This document shows positions 9,571 through 18,759 of a stretch of DNA of 64,000 nt, piece after piece. Made by a program: the position numbers and the translations under genes. This DNA comes from Thermodesulfomicrobium sp. WS (GTDB taxonomy: Bacteria > Desulfobacterota > Desulfovibrionia > Desulfovibrionales > Desulfomicrobiaceae). Position 1 is the first letter of the stretch, and each line of letters opens with the position of its first letter. The notes under the pieces were generated by a model. That model was not told the origin of the DNA. It saw nothing but the letters and a program-made list of their open reading frames with translations, and did not search any database. Location of the stretch: the NCBI RefSeq assembly GCF_027925145.1, contig NZ_AP027130.1:1860001-1924000 (forward strand), written 5' to 3'.

Positions 9571-11049
9571 ATGGCAGTCACGCTTGCGCTCTCCTTTCCC
9601 AACGGACGCTATCACGCCACCGGCTGGAGGCGGCACGTCAACGAGGCCACTCCCGACTGGCCACCAGCGCCATGGCGTCTGCTGCGCGCCTTCGTCGCGG
9701 TGTGGAAGCGTACCTTGGCGAGCGATACGTTGGTAAACGCGCACCTCCCTACCGCGCTGGCCAAACTCACCGCGCCGCCTCTCTACAAACTGCCGCCGGC
9801 CACCCTCGGCCACACCCGGCACTACCTGACCCAGAAAATAAAAGGCGATGCAGACCTCGTCTTCGACGGATTCATCGCCCTCACCACCGATGCCAAATTG
9901 GGAATATCCTGGCCCGAAGCGGACCTCACGCCTGCCGAACAGGAGGCGCTGGGGCGCGTGCTGAGCCGGCTGAACTACCTGGGCCGCGCCGAAACCTGGT
10001 GTGTGGCGCGGCTCGCCAACTGGGATGCGTTAAACGGCATGCCCTGCGCCTGGGTAGATGCAGAGACCGGCGAAATTCATGGCCCCACCGCCGGACGCAC
10101 CGAAGCCGTACGCGTGCTCTGCCTCGACCCGCACAACTGGAATCAATGGAGCTACGGCCGCAAAGCGCACCAACCCGATCCCCAATGGAATCTGTTGGCC
10201 GAGACCGCCGACCTGCACGCCGAAGGCTGGTCTGACCCTCCCGGCTCGCGCTGGGTGACCTACCTGCGGCCAGCGAACGCCCTGACGCCGCCACCCCCGG
10301 CCCACCAGCGCCGAGTGCGCGCAGAAAACCGCCCATGCTTGCTGCGCTTCGCCCTTGACGGCCCGGTTCTCCCGCGCGTCACCGAGACGGTGTATGTGGC
10401 CGAACTGGCGCGCCGGCGCGTGCAAGGCATCTTCGGTAAGTTGTTCGATGGCGCGGCCTCAGACCTCTTCTCCGGCAAACAGACCAATGGAACACCCGCC
10501 ACCGAACATCACCATGCGTTCTTCCTGCCTGTCGATGAGGATGGCGATGGCAAACTGGAACACCTCATCCTGTATGCTGCCAAAGGGTTCGGTCCTCATG
10601 AACTGCGCGCGCTGGACGCATGGCGCAAAACACGTGGCCCCGGCGGCATAGAGATGCATGTCGTCTGGCTGGGTGCACAGGAGAAGGCCCCCGCCGCCCG
10701 GCGCTGGCGCTCGGCCACGCCCTTCATTGTCACACGGCATTACAAAAAATATGGCTCCAAGCGGGATACATTTCCCCGAGAACAGCTCCCGGAAATGAAC
10801 TTACGCGAGGAGCTCGAACGGAGAGGCTTGCCAGCCCCGGTGCGCATCGAAACCGTAGAGGCTCTCTCCCTGAACGGACGCACACTCCCCTGGCGAAACT
10901 TTCGCCAGCAGCGCGTGCTAGGTAATGGCCGGCGTGGCAACGACTTCGGCAAGGGCTTCGAGATTGAGTTTGCCGAACCGGTGCCCGGGCCACTGGCCCT
11001 GGGCTACGCCTGCCACTTCGGCCTCGGCCTGTTTGTGCCCGCAGACTAG
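9571..11049 (+). CDS. csb2: Csb2, Cas5-Cas6 fusion of type I-G
   Basis: 492-residue protein of the Csb2 (GSU0054) family, in which Cas5-like and Cas6-like RAMP domains are joined. The start MAVTLALSFPNGRYHATGW and the following PPAPWRLLRAFVAVWKR are diagnostic. The C-terminal half has a histidine cluster (ATEHHHAFFLPVDEDGDG), a candidate for the crRNA-processing site. It ends with a glycine-rich RAMP loop, GNGRRGNDFGKGF, and GYACHFGLGLFVP. The protein should cut the hairpin repeat transcript and stay bound to the crRNA. The open frame extends 62 codons upstream into csb1, but the ATG at 9571 gives the family N-terminus. It is followed after 10 bp by cas4-cas1. Confidence 0.9.
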   Translation: MAVTLALSFPNGRYHATGWRRHVNEATPDWPPAPWRLLRAFVAVWKRTLASDTLVNAHLPTALAKLTAPPLYKLPPATLGHTRHYLTQKIKGDADLVFDGFIALTTDAKLGISWPEADLTPAEQEALGRVLSRLNYLGRAETWCVARLANWDALNGMPCAWVDAETGEIHGPTAGRTEAVRVLCLDPHNWNQWSYGRKAHQPDPQWNLLAETADLHAEGWSDPPGSRWVTYLRPANALTPPPPAHQRRVRAENRPCLLRFALDGPVLPRVTETVYVAELARRRVQGIFGKLFDGAASDLFSGKQTNGTPATEHHHAFFLPVDEDGDGKLEHLILYAAKGFGPHELRALDAWRKTRGPGGIEMHVVWLGAQEKAPAARRWRSATPFIVTRHYKKYGSKRDTFPREQLPEMNLREELERRGLPAPVRIETVEALSLNGRTLPWRNFRQQRVLGNGRRGNDFGKGFEIEFAEPVPGPLALGYACHFGLGLFVPAD

Positions 11050-11059
11050 GGGGCCCGCC

Positions 11060-12733
11060 ATGTCCGACGACGTGCGTCCTGGAGCGCCAGGACTCATCCC
11101 GGCGCGCATGCTCAACGAGTTCGTCTACTGCCCCCGTCTGGCCTATCTGGAATGGGTGCAGGGCGAGTGGGCGGATTCGGCGGATACGGTGGAAGGAAAG
11201 GGAGTGCACAGCCGCGTGGATGCGGCTCCGGGCAACCTCCCAAAGGCCGATGCCGAAAACCAAAGCATCCATGCCCGCTCGGTGTGGCTTTCCTCGGAAT
11301 CTCTGGGCATCACCGCCCGGCTGGATATCGTCGAGGCCGAAGGGCACGAAGCGACACCGGTGGACTACAAACGCGGCAAGCGCCCCCATACGGCCCGAGG
11401 GGCCTACGACGCAGAACGGGTACAGCTCTGCGCGCAAGGGCTGTTGCTGCGCGAACACGGCTACCAATGTGCAGCGGGGATCCTGTATTATGCCGCCTCC
11501 CGGGAGCGGGTACGCATCCCTCTGGATGACGAACTCATCGCCTTGACCCAAGCCGCCATCGCTGGCCTTCGTCAAATGGCCCAGTCCACGACTATCCCTC
11601 CGCCGCTGGAAGACAGTCCCAAATGTCCGCGCTGCTCACTGGCAGGCATCTGTCTTCCCGACGAAACGCGGTTCTTGGGAGGAAACGGTCTTATCCCCCG
11701 ACCTATTGCCGCCGCAGACCCAGCGGCCCTGCCGCTCTATGTCCAATCCCCCCGGGCGTGGCTCCGTAAGGACGGCGAACGCATCATCGTGGAAGAAGAC
11801 AAAACGCCGGTGGCCGAAGCCCGGCTGGGAGAAGTCTCGCAAGTGGTCCTCTTTGGCACCGCGCAGCTGTCCTCTCCGCTCCTCCACGAGCTTTTACGCC
11901 GAGAGATCCCCGTCTCATGGCATACCTACGGTGGATGGTTCGTGGGGCACACCACAGGTCTCGGGCACCGCAACGTGGAAACTCGCACCGCACAATACCG
12001 GGCCAGCTTCGACGCCTCAACCTGTCTGCGCCTTGCTCGAGGTTGGATTGCCTCCAAGATCGCCAATTGCCGCACCTTGCTGCGCCGCAACTGGCGATCC
12101 GAGACCTCGACTTCTGCGCAAGTATTGCGGACCCTCCAAGACCTCATGCGCAAGGTCCGCCGAACGACTTCCCTGCAAGAACTCTTAGGGATGGAAGGGA
12201 CAGCAGCCCGGCTCTATTTCCAGCACTTCACCTGCATGCTGCGGCCAGAAACCTTGGTCGCGCCATTCGACTTCATGGGCCGAAACCGCAGGCCGCCTCG
12301 GGACCCCGTCAATGCCCTCCTGTCCTTTGCCTACGCCATGCTCACACGCCAATGGCACATCACGCTCTCAGCCGTCGGTCTGGACCCCTACCGAGGCTTC
12401 TACCACCAACCCCGCTTCGGTCGCCCCGCCCTAGCCTTGGATATGATGGAACCCTTCCGCCCGCTCATCGCAGATTCATCCGTACTCATGGCCCTCAACA
12501 ACGGCGAGGTACACCCAACGGACTTTATTGTTTCTGCCCATGGATGTGCCCTCACGGACAATGGCCGCAAACGATTCATCGCCACCTTGGAACGCCGTAT
12601 GCAACAAGAAGTGACGCACCCCATCTTCGGATACCGCATCAGCTACCGACGTCTTCTGGAGGTGCAGGCCCGCCTTCTCATCCGTTTTCTGACAGGCGAA
12701 ATTCCGCAATATCCAAACTTTCTTACTCGATAG
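11060..12733 (+). CDS. cas4-cas1: Cas4-Cas1 fusion, spacer acquisition nuclease-integrase
   Basis: 557 residues. The N-terminal ~200 residues are a Cas4 RecB-like nuclease: a cysteine near the start (FVYCPRLAYLEW), the active-site segment TPVDYKRGK, and a C-terminal cysteine cluster CPRCSLAGIC near residues 188-197 for the Fe-S cluster. From about residue 220 it is Cas1, with the likely metal ligands Glu in GMEGTAARLY (~377), His in GFYHQPRFGRP (~450) and acidic residues in DMMEPFRP (~465). In the Geobacter I-G system this fusion is known to select and trim PAM-containing prespacers before integration. ATG at 11060 follows GGGGG; the longer upstream frame overlaps csb2 and is ignored. Confidence 0.94.
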   Translation: MSDDVRPGAPGLIPARMLNEFVYCPRLAYLEWVQGEWADSADTVEGKGVHSRVDAAPGNLPKADAENQSIHARSVWLSSESLGITARLDIVEAEGHEATPVDYKRGKRPHTARGAYDAERVQLCAQGLLLREHGYQCAAGILYYAASRERVRIPLDDELIALTQAAIAGLRQMAQSTTIPPPLEDSPKCPRCSLAGICLPDETRFLGGNGLIPRPIAAADPAALPLYVQSPRAWLRKDGERIIVEEDKTPVAEARLGEVSQVVLFGTAQLSSPLLHELLRREIPVSWHTYGGWFVGHTTGLGHRNVETRTAQYRASFDASTCLRLARGWIASKIANCRTLLRRNWRSETSTSAQVLRTLQDLMRKVRRTTSLQELLGMEGTAARLYFQHFTCMLRPETLVAPFDFMGRNRRPPRDPVNALLSFAYAMLTRQWHITLSAVGLDPYRGFYHQPRFGRPALALDMMEPFRPLIADSSVLMALNNGEVHPTDFIVSAHGCALTDNGRKRFIATLERRMQQEVTHPIFGYRISYRRLLEVQARLLIRFLTGEIPQYPNFLTR

Positions 12734-12736
12734 GCC

Positions 12737-13024
12737 ATGGAACATCTCTTCATTGTCACCTATGATATCACCAATCCCAGGCGCTGGCGCCGTGTGTTCC
12801 GCATTATGAATGGGTTTGGGCAGTGGCTCCAGCTCTCCGTATTTCAATGTCGGCTCGATCGTCGGCGGGAAGTAGAGCTCCGAGCGGCCCTGCAAACAGC
12901 CATCCGCCAACAGGAGGACCACGTGCTCATCATCGACCTCGGGCCTGCGGAACGGATTCGCACCCAGATCAGCAGCCTAGGCAAGGAGTTCACCCCCATT
13001 GAGCGCAAGCCGATTATCGTATAG
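12737..13024 (+). CDS. cas2: Cas2, spacer-acquisition subunit
   Basis: 95-residue ferredoxin-fold protein of normal Cas2 length. It opens with LFIVTYDITNPRRWRRVF, which holds the conserved Asp after the first beta strand, and has SVFQCRLDRR in the middle. It bridges two Cas1 dimers in the integrase complex. It starts 3 bp after the cas4-cas1 stop and is the last gene before the leader, as expected for an active adaptation module. Confidence 0.95.
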   Translation: MEHLFIVTYDITNPRRWRRVFRIMNGFGQWLQLSVFQCRLDRRREVELRAALQTAIRQQEDHVLIIDLGPAERIRTQISSLGKEFTPIERKPIIV

Positions 13025-13228
13025 CGTTGCGCCGGATCTCTGCGAGCACCGCAATGCCACGCCACAGCCACGACAGCGCTCGAAACACAATGTTCTTTGA
13101 AAAAAGAAAAGTTGTCGCATGAATGAAGAGATCAGCCCTTGCCTGTTTCCCGGTTTCTTCCCTAGAAGGGCGCAGCACTCGCCAATAGGTGCTCCATCCG
13201 AAGCCCAGCAAAGGCTCTCGAAAGAGCC
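13025..13228 (+). promoter_or_regulatory. CRISPR leader of the type I-G array
   Basis: The 204 bp between cas2 and the first repeat contain no gene. It includes an A-rich stretch (GAAAAAAGAAAAG, about 13098-13110) and ends with a perfect hairpin GGCTCT-CGAA-AGAGCC at 13213-13228 that abuts the first repeat exactly. Leader status follows from its place next to cas2 and from the degenerate repeat at the opposite end of the array. It should carry the array promoter and the integration anchoring site, but I see no clear -35/-10 pair. Confidence 0.75.
13213..13228 (+). repeat. Hairpin at the leader-repeat junction
   Basis: GGCTCT, loop CGAA, AGAGCC: six perfect base pairs ending at the base immediately before repeat 1. 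New spacers are inserted at this junction, so the structure may help position Cas1-Cas2 or may stabilise the 5' end of the array transcript. Function is inferred from position only. Confidence 0.45.
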
Positions 13229-16200
13229 GCATTTCCGAGGCACACGCCTCGGCCCCATTGAAGCATGGTCGCGGGCGCGGCCAAGGCGGATCTGCTCGCG
13301 GCATTTCCGAGGCACACGCCTCGGCCCCATTGAAGCGGTTTATTTGGCAGTGCCGCTATACTAGGAGGTCGCTAGCATTTCCGAGGCACACGCCTCGGCC
13401 CCATTGAAGCAGCGTCAGGCTGCTCGCGGACATCGAGCAGCGCCTGGCATTTCCGAGGCACACGCCTCGGCCCCATTGAAGCCTGGTATCAGGCAGGGGT
13501 GGTCCCCTCCGGGCTGCATGCATTTCCGAGGCACACGCCTCGGCCCCATTGAAGCCTTTTCTTCGTTTTCGTCCCCCCACCACCTCCTTAGGCATTTCCG
13601 AGGCACACGCCTCGGCCCCATTGAAGCTCTCCACATGCCCGGGGATTACCGACCGCGCCCTCCGCATTTCCGAGGCACACGCCTCGGCCCCATTGAAGCA
13701 AATCCCTGGGCAACACAATCCAATCCCCGCGAGGGGTTGCATTTCCGAGGCACACGCCTCGGCCCCATTGAAGCCTTCCTTACCTGCTGAAACGTGGCAA
13801 GTTTCGGGCATAGCATTTCCGAGGCACACGCCTCGGCCCCATTGAAGCACAGGCTGACGCCAACAAGCTAGCAGAAAGCCGACGAGCATTTCCGAGGCAC
13901 ACGCCTCGGCCCCATTGAAGCCCGCATTCTTTCCCACCAGCGCCACCCCCCTCCCTCGCATTTCCGAGGCACACGCCTCGGCCCCATTGAAGCGTCGCGG
14001 CGTCCACGCCCCATTGCTCCATGGGGAGCGCATTTCCGAGGCACACGCCTCGGCCCCATTGAAGCACTTCTTCGGCGTCTTCAAGGTCATCAACGATAAT
14101 CAAGCATTTCCGAGGCACACGCCTCGGCCCCATTGAAGCTGCCGCATCCTCCGCAGAAGTGACATGAGGCCAGGCGCATTTCCGAGGCACACGCCTCGGC
14201 CCCATTGAAGCGGTAAAAATCGCAGAATACGAATCTTTGGACGTTCAACGCATTTCCGAGGCACACGCCTCGGCCCCATTGAAGCTGTTGGTCACGGAAG
14301 AAAAGATAATACTTCCCCCCCCGCATTTCCGAGGCACACGCCTCGGCCCCATTGAAGCATTTGTTCAGAATGCGGGTATATTTGCCACATCTCAGAGCAT
14401 TTCCGAGGCACACGCCTCGGCCCCATTGAAGCTCTTCCGCATCGTACCAAGGAAGACGGACAAACAGGCATTTCCGAGGCACACGCCTCGGCCCCATTGA
14501 AGCGGTGGGTTTGGTCAAGTTGTTTCCTTCCTCAGAGGGCATTTCCGAGGCACACGCCTCGGCCCCATTGAAGCATGCGATAAATGCAAGTTGCCAAACG
14601 CCAATCACAAGCGCATTTCCGAGGCACACGCCTCGGCCCCATTGAAGCGGGTTCTGCGAGCGATGTGGCGACTTGGTGCCAACGTGCATTTCCGAGGCAC
14701 ACGCCTCGGCCCCATTGAAGCTTGAACATCCTGCTTTTGTAATAGCGAGGATCTGGGCGCATTTCCGAGGCACACGCCTCGGCCCCATTGAAGCCTGCGG
14801 GAATGTACTATTCCCAATTGATTGTGGCTACGCATTTCCGAGGCACACGCCTCGGCCCCATTGAAGCTACGATTCGTGGTCTCTGCATGAATACGGGCTC
14901 GCTGCATTTCCGAGGCACACGCCTCGGCCCCATTGAAGCTGTTGGTCACGAAAAAAAAGATAATAACCCCCCCCTACCTGCATTTCCGAGGCACACGCCT
15001 CGGCCCCATTGAAGCTACGGAGGGAATGGCTTCCCAAACAGCTAGTAATGGTGGCGCTGCATTTCCGAGGCACACGCCTCGGCCCCATTGAAGCCGGTCG
15101 CGGCAAACTCGAGATGCCCAACCGGCATCGGGCATTTCCGAGGCACACGCCTCGGCCCCATTGAAGCGTGCCTTCCGCCGGCTCTCTGGCCGCATCAGCG
15201 GGCGCATTTCCGAGGCACACGCCTCGGCCCCATTGAAGCGGTGGCCTTCGCCCGGGCCTTGGTGGCAGCCGTCACGGCATTTCCGAGGCACACGCCTCGG
15301 CCCCATTGAAGCAGGCCATCCACCATCTGCCACACATTGCCCCACAGGCGCATTTCCGAGGCACACGCCTCGGCCCCATTGAAGCGACACGGCTCGCGCA
15401 AATCAAGATCGTCGCTGAGCAGTAGCATTTCCGAGGCACACGCCTCGGCCCCATTGAAGCACCGCAGTGGTGTCATTGTTGGACGCGCTGGGCGAGTGCA
15501 TTTCCGAGGCACACGCCTCGGCCCCATTGAAGCGCGAGAAACGCGGGCTGCCCAACGGCGTGCATGATGCGCATTTCCGAGGCACACGCCTCGGCCCCAT
15601 TGAAGCGGTCAGCTGTCGCGCCCCGGCCACCGGACTTTGCACCCCGCATTTCCGAGGCACACGCCTCGGCCCCATTGAAGCGCTGGTGCGGAGGCTATGG
15701 GTGCGGAGGCTGCGGGCGGCATTTCCGAGGCACACGCCTCGGCCCCATTGAAGCCCCGTGGGCAGCTGCGTGAGATGAGTGCCGCCGGTGCATTTCCGAG
15801 GCACACGCCTCGGCCCCATTGAAGCGTGTTATGGTGCAAGGCCCCGCCCTGTGCGGGGCCTTGCATTTCCGAGGCACACGCCTCGGCCCCATTGAAGCAA
15901 GTCCTACGCCATGCGCGACTGGGCGCGCTTTGCCGAGCATTTCCGAGGCACACGCCTCGGCCCCATTGAAGCTCACTCTCGTAGATGCGGCCCGCGAGAA
16001 CGGACGCCACGGCATTTCCGAGGCACACGCCTCGGCCCCATTGAAGCGCCGCTGTGCTCGTCTCTTGTGCCAGCGCGGTCATCGCATTTCCGAGGCACAC
16101 GCCTCGGCCCCATTGAAGCACGGACAATCAGTTTGTTGTTGTCCGGCACAGGGACTCGCATTTCCGAGGCACACGCCTCGGCCCCATTGAAGCGATAAAA

Positions 16201-17067
16201 AGACCACTAGCGCACGCTTGCCGCTGTATGGCATTTCCGAGGCACACGCCTCGGCCCCATTGAAGCGCTCAAACTAGCTTGCCAGGGGTTCCCCCTGGAC
16301 CCCGCATTTCCGAGGCACACGCCTCGGCCCCATTGAAGCGTCTTGCGTCGCACGCACAAGTCTCACGCCGCGCGACGCATTTCCGAGGCACACGCCTCGG
16401 CCCCATTGAAGCAGGCGGGCCTGCTTCACGACCAGCAAGCGGTCAACCAGGGCATTTCCGAGGCACACGCCTCGGCCCCATTGAAGCACGCCGCGCAGGC
16501 GCAGCTTGCGAGCAGGCGGGTTAGGCATTTCCGAGGCACACGCCTCGGCCCCATTGAAGCCTATCCGCGTTTTTACAGACCTCGGCGGGACGAGCGGGCA
16601 TTTCCGAGGCACACGCCTCGGCCCCATTGAAGCTCCTAACCTGGGGCTCACCCCCATTGCACACACGATGCATTTCCGAGGCACACGCCTCGGCCCCATT
16701 GAAGCACGTGCAGGACGGCTATATCGTGCCTTCCTATACGGGGCATTTCCGAGGCACACGCCTCGGCCCCATTGAAGCATGGAGCACCCCGGCGTGCGAG
16801 TAGTGTCGGAGCAGCGCATTTCCGAGGCACACGCCTCGGCCCCATTGAAGCAGTAGCCCGAAGACCGATCCCACCACCGATCCCGCGCATTTCCGAGGCA
16901 CACGCCTCGGCCCCATTGAAGCTTTGGGATGGCGTTGCGGTTGGTCTTACCTGCGCAGCGCATTTCCGAGGCACACGCCTCGGCCCCATTGAAGCGGCTG
17001 CTCGCGACTCGATGCGCAGCAGCCCCAGGCGGCATTTCCGAGGCACACGCCTCGGCCCATGTAAACA
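13229..17067 (+). CRISPR. Type I-G CRISPR array, 53 repeats and 52 spacers
   Basis: The 36-nt direct repeat begins GCATTTCCGAGGC and ends GGCCCCATTGAAGC. It carries the hairpin CCGAGGC-ACAC-GCCTCGG, the expected Csb2 processing stem, and leaves ATTGAAGC as part of the crRNA 5' handle. Repeat starts run from 13229, 13301, 13375 and so on to 17032, at spacings of 71-79 bp; spacers are 35-43 nt, mostly 36-38. The first 52 repeats look identical. The last (17032) keeps about 27 bases and then diverges (ATGTAAAC), the usual mark of the leader-distal end. Spacer 15 (14286-14322) and spacer 24 (14940-14979) are near-duplicates. Long reading frames through the array are repeat translations, not genes. 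Confidence 0.98.
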
Positions 17068-17108
17068 GCCAATATTGATCGTGCTCCCAGACATGCTATG
17101 CTGAATCT

Positions 17109-17252
17109 ATGATTGCCGTTGTCATTCTCGCCCCCGCCGCGCTGGCATGGGCCACGGACGCCAGCCTGATTGCCGGTATTCTCATCGGCCTTGTGCTCTC
17201 GCCATTGGCAGCCATGCCTCTGGGTTGGATCATCGGTCTTGTTCGGCCTTGA
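17109..17252 (+). CDS. Small hydrophobic protein, 47 residues, unknown
   Basis: A 47-codon frame (start MIAVVILAPAALAW, end GWIIGLVRP) just beyond the array. It has two hydrophobic stretches (about residues 2-15 and 20-45), suggesting a small membrane protein or signal peptide plus one membrane helix. There is no good ribosome-binding site before the ATG. It precedes the Mu-like remnant and could be a phage small membrane protein, or a chance frame. No family is recognised. Confidence 0.3.
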   Translation: MIAVVILAPAALAWATDASLIAGILIGLVLSPLAAMPLGWIIGLVRP

Positions 17253-18046
17253 TCTGCCGCGTCGTGTGGGGACGACCGGGCCAAAGAGCGCAGCGCGCCT
17301 GGGCGGCAAGCCGGGGTACACCGAGCCGCCCGCTGGCTGGGACGCCATTGACCCCAAGACCGGCGAGCAGGTCGGGATCGACAAGGGCTGGGGCTACATG
17401 CCGGGGGCGACGGCAAAGGAGACGGCCAGGGCCATAGAGCGCAAGGCGGCATCGCTGCCGGTAAGCGTGGCGGCGGCCCTGATGGAGGACATCGACATGG
17501 TCCGGGGCGGGCCGCTGCGCAGCGCCCTGGACGACGTGGTCGCCAGGGCGTTGAAAGACGCCACCGCCGGCATTGAATATGGGGCGCTGGTTGGCGACGA
17601 CGGGATTGTCTGGACCAAGCGCGGCGACGTAACATATTGGGTTTACGCCGCAAGAGAGCGCAGAGCTGCGGGGGCGGGTGCTAGTCCACAACCATCCGGG
17701 CGGGTCGTCGCTGAGCTGCCCAGACCTAGAGCTGGCCGCAAAAAATGGTTTGCGCAGAATATATGCAGTCGCGAACGACAAAAGCATGGTGTACGCGGCG
17801 ACAGTCGACGCCAGCAGCCTTCCGGCCCTGCCAGCGCTGCACAAAGCGTATGATGACCGGGTATTCTCCGTCGTTATCGAGCGCGTCGCGGCCGGCACGG
17901 TCCCGCGGCATGAGGTCGAGAAATACCATTTCCACATAGTGAACGCCTTGCTCCACCGCGCGCGCGTTATTGAGTACCGAGCGATTGGCCCCGTCCCAGA
18001 GTGGGCGATGGAGGTTGTCGATGAGTTGGACCCTAGTAGATCATGA
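17253..18046 (+). pseudogene. MuF-like phage head protein fragment fused to a JAMM-like domain, frameshifted
   Basis: In one frame (to about 17650) the product contains the C-terminal signature of Mu F-type minor head proteins: GWDAIDPKTGEQVGIDKGWG followed by YMPGATAKE. The same frame then reads EYGALVGDDGIVW, which looks like the glutamate strand of a JAB/JAMM metalloprotease fold. The matching metal motif, LVHNHPGGSSLSCPDLELA, lies in the +1 frame from about 17655, so one base was probably lost or gained between 17620 and 17660. The N-terminal two thirds of the F protein are missing. The second frame continues to 18046 with a C-terminal region I do not recognise. The JAMM assignment rests on motif spacing and is moderate. 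Confidence 0.6.
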
Positions 18047-18200
18047 GCTGACACCGTATTCTCCGATGGAGGAGATTGAGCGGTGGGAGCGCACCCTAGA
18101 GGCGGCAATATTGGAGCACCCGGACGACGAGGGGCTGCGCATCGCGCTCGACGACGTGCGCAGCATCAGGCAAATCAAGGAGCGCGTCCGTGAAGGTTGA
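18021..18200 (+). CDS. Small phage-associated protein, unknown
   Basis: 59-residue acidic, helical-looking protein (MSWTLVDHELTPYSPMEEIE at the start). GGAGG lies six bases before the ATG. It overlaps the end of the MuF/JAMM pseudogene by 26 bp and the start of the gpG fragment by 11 bp, the tight packing of a phage operon. No family recognised. A role in head-tail morphogenesis is suggested only by place. Confidence 0.5.
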   Translation: MSWTLVDHELTPYSPMEEIERWERTLEAAILEHPDDEGLRIALDDVRSIRQIKERVREG

Positions 18201-18498
18201 GGTCGTTGATGACGCCGTCCTCGAGGCTATTGCCAGCATATCGCGCCGCCTGGAGGACATGCAACCGGCGCTCGACCTCGTCGACCAGGCCCTCGTGGAG
18301 GGCAGCCACGACCGCATCCTGGCCGGGCACAACTGGACCGGGGCGCGCTTCGCCCCCAACAGCCCGGCGACCATGGCCCGCAAGAAGGGGACAAAGCCGC
18401 TCGTCGGCAGCAAGAGCTTCGTCACGTCGCGGCTGCACTACGAAGCCGGGCGCGATTCGGTGGCCGTGGGCAGCTCTCGGCCAAGCAGGCCGGGGTAA
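18190..18498 (+). pseudogene. Truncated phage virion morphogenesis (Mu gpG-like) protein
   Basis: GTG start with AAGGAG seven bases before it. The 102-residue product has the typical gpG/virion-morphogenesis opening: an amphipathic helix, then ILAGHNWTGARFAPNSPATM and a Lys-rich segment. Family members are usually about 150-180 residues and continue after the AVGSS strand; here the frame ends in an unrelated SRPSRPG. The 3' part appears to have been lost at a recombination junction near 18490. Confidence 0.6.
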
Positions 18499-18507
18499 TG
18501 CCCCCAA

Positions 18508-18759
18508 TTACTTGGGCACGATTTTCACCAAATCACGCCGCCTTGCGATCACCGCGTGGGCGTCGCGCACCTGGGCCGGTGAGACGTGGCCGTGCCGTTG
18601 GAGCAGCCGGTGACGGTTGCAGCGCTTCTTGAATTCCAGCAACTCCTGGCGAGGTTCTTCGACGGTGTCGAAGCTCCGCACCCATTCCCTCAGTTCATCA
18701 ACCTCCAACGCGTCGATTTCCGAAGGCAAAAGACAAAAAGCAAGTGCCCGAAAATCCAT
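18508..18759 (-). CDS. Hypothetical protein, possibly phage-derived
   Basis: 83 residues from an ATG at 18757-18759 (95 if the ATG at 18795 is used). Codon use is GC-rich at third positions and the product is strongly helical and charged. The segment LLPSEIDALEVDELREW resembles the small GpE-type phage tail proteins, but the match is by eye and weak. Neither start has a clear ribosome-binding site. It ends 10 bp from the end of the gpG fragment on the opposite strand, so it probably belongs to a different mobile fragment. Confidence 0.3.
   Translation of the reverse strand: MDFRALAFCLLPSEIDALEVDELREWVRSFDTVEEPRQELLEFKKRCNRHRLLQRHGHVSPAQVRDAHAVIARRRDLVKIVPK

Larger units (their letters stand above)
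17109..18498 (+). mobile_element. Remnant of a Mu-like prophage (head/tail region)
   Basis: The piece keeps, in Mu order, the C-terminal part of an F-like head morphogenesis protein, a small overlapping gene, and the N-terminal part of a gpG-like virion morphogenesis protein. Both recognisable phage genes are broken. It begins at or just past the decayed last CRISPR repeat and ends where the gpG homology stops near 18490. No integrase, transposase or flanking duplication was recognised, so it is a fragment and not a functional prophage. Confidence 0.6.

Noticed and set aside
13119-17104. Many 60-250 residue open frames on both strands with repeated SEAHASAPLK, GTRLGPIEA or NGAEACASEM units
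   Set aside because: They are translations of the 36-nt CRISPR repeat, not proteins.
17600-17730. Possible match between spacer 30 and the Mu-like remnant (shared TCGTCGCTGAGC)
   Set aside because: Only 12 bases match and the rest of the spacer does not, so self-targeting is not supported.
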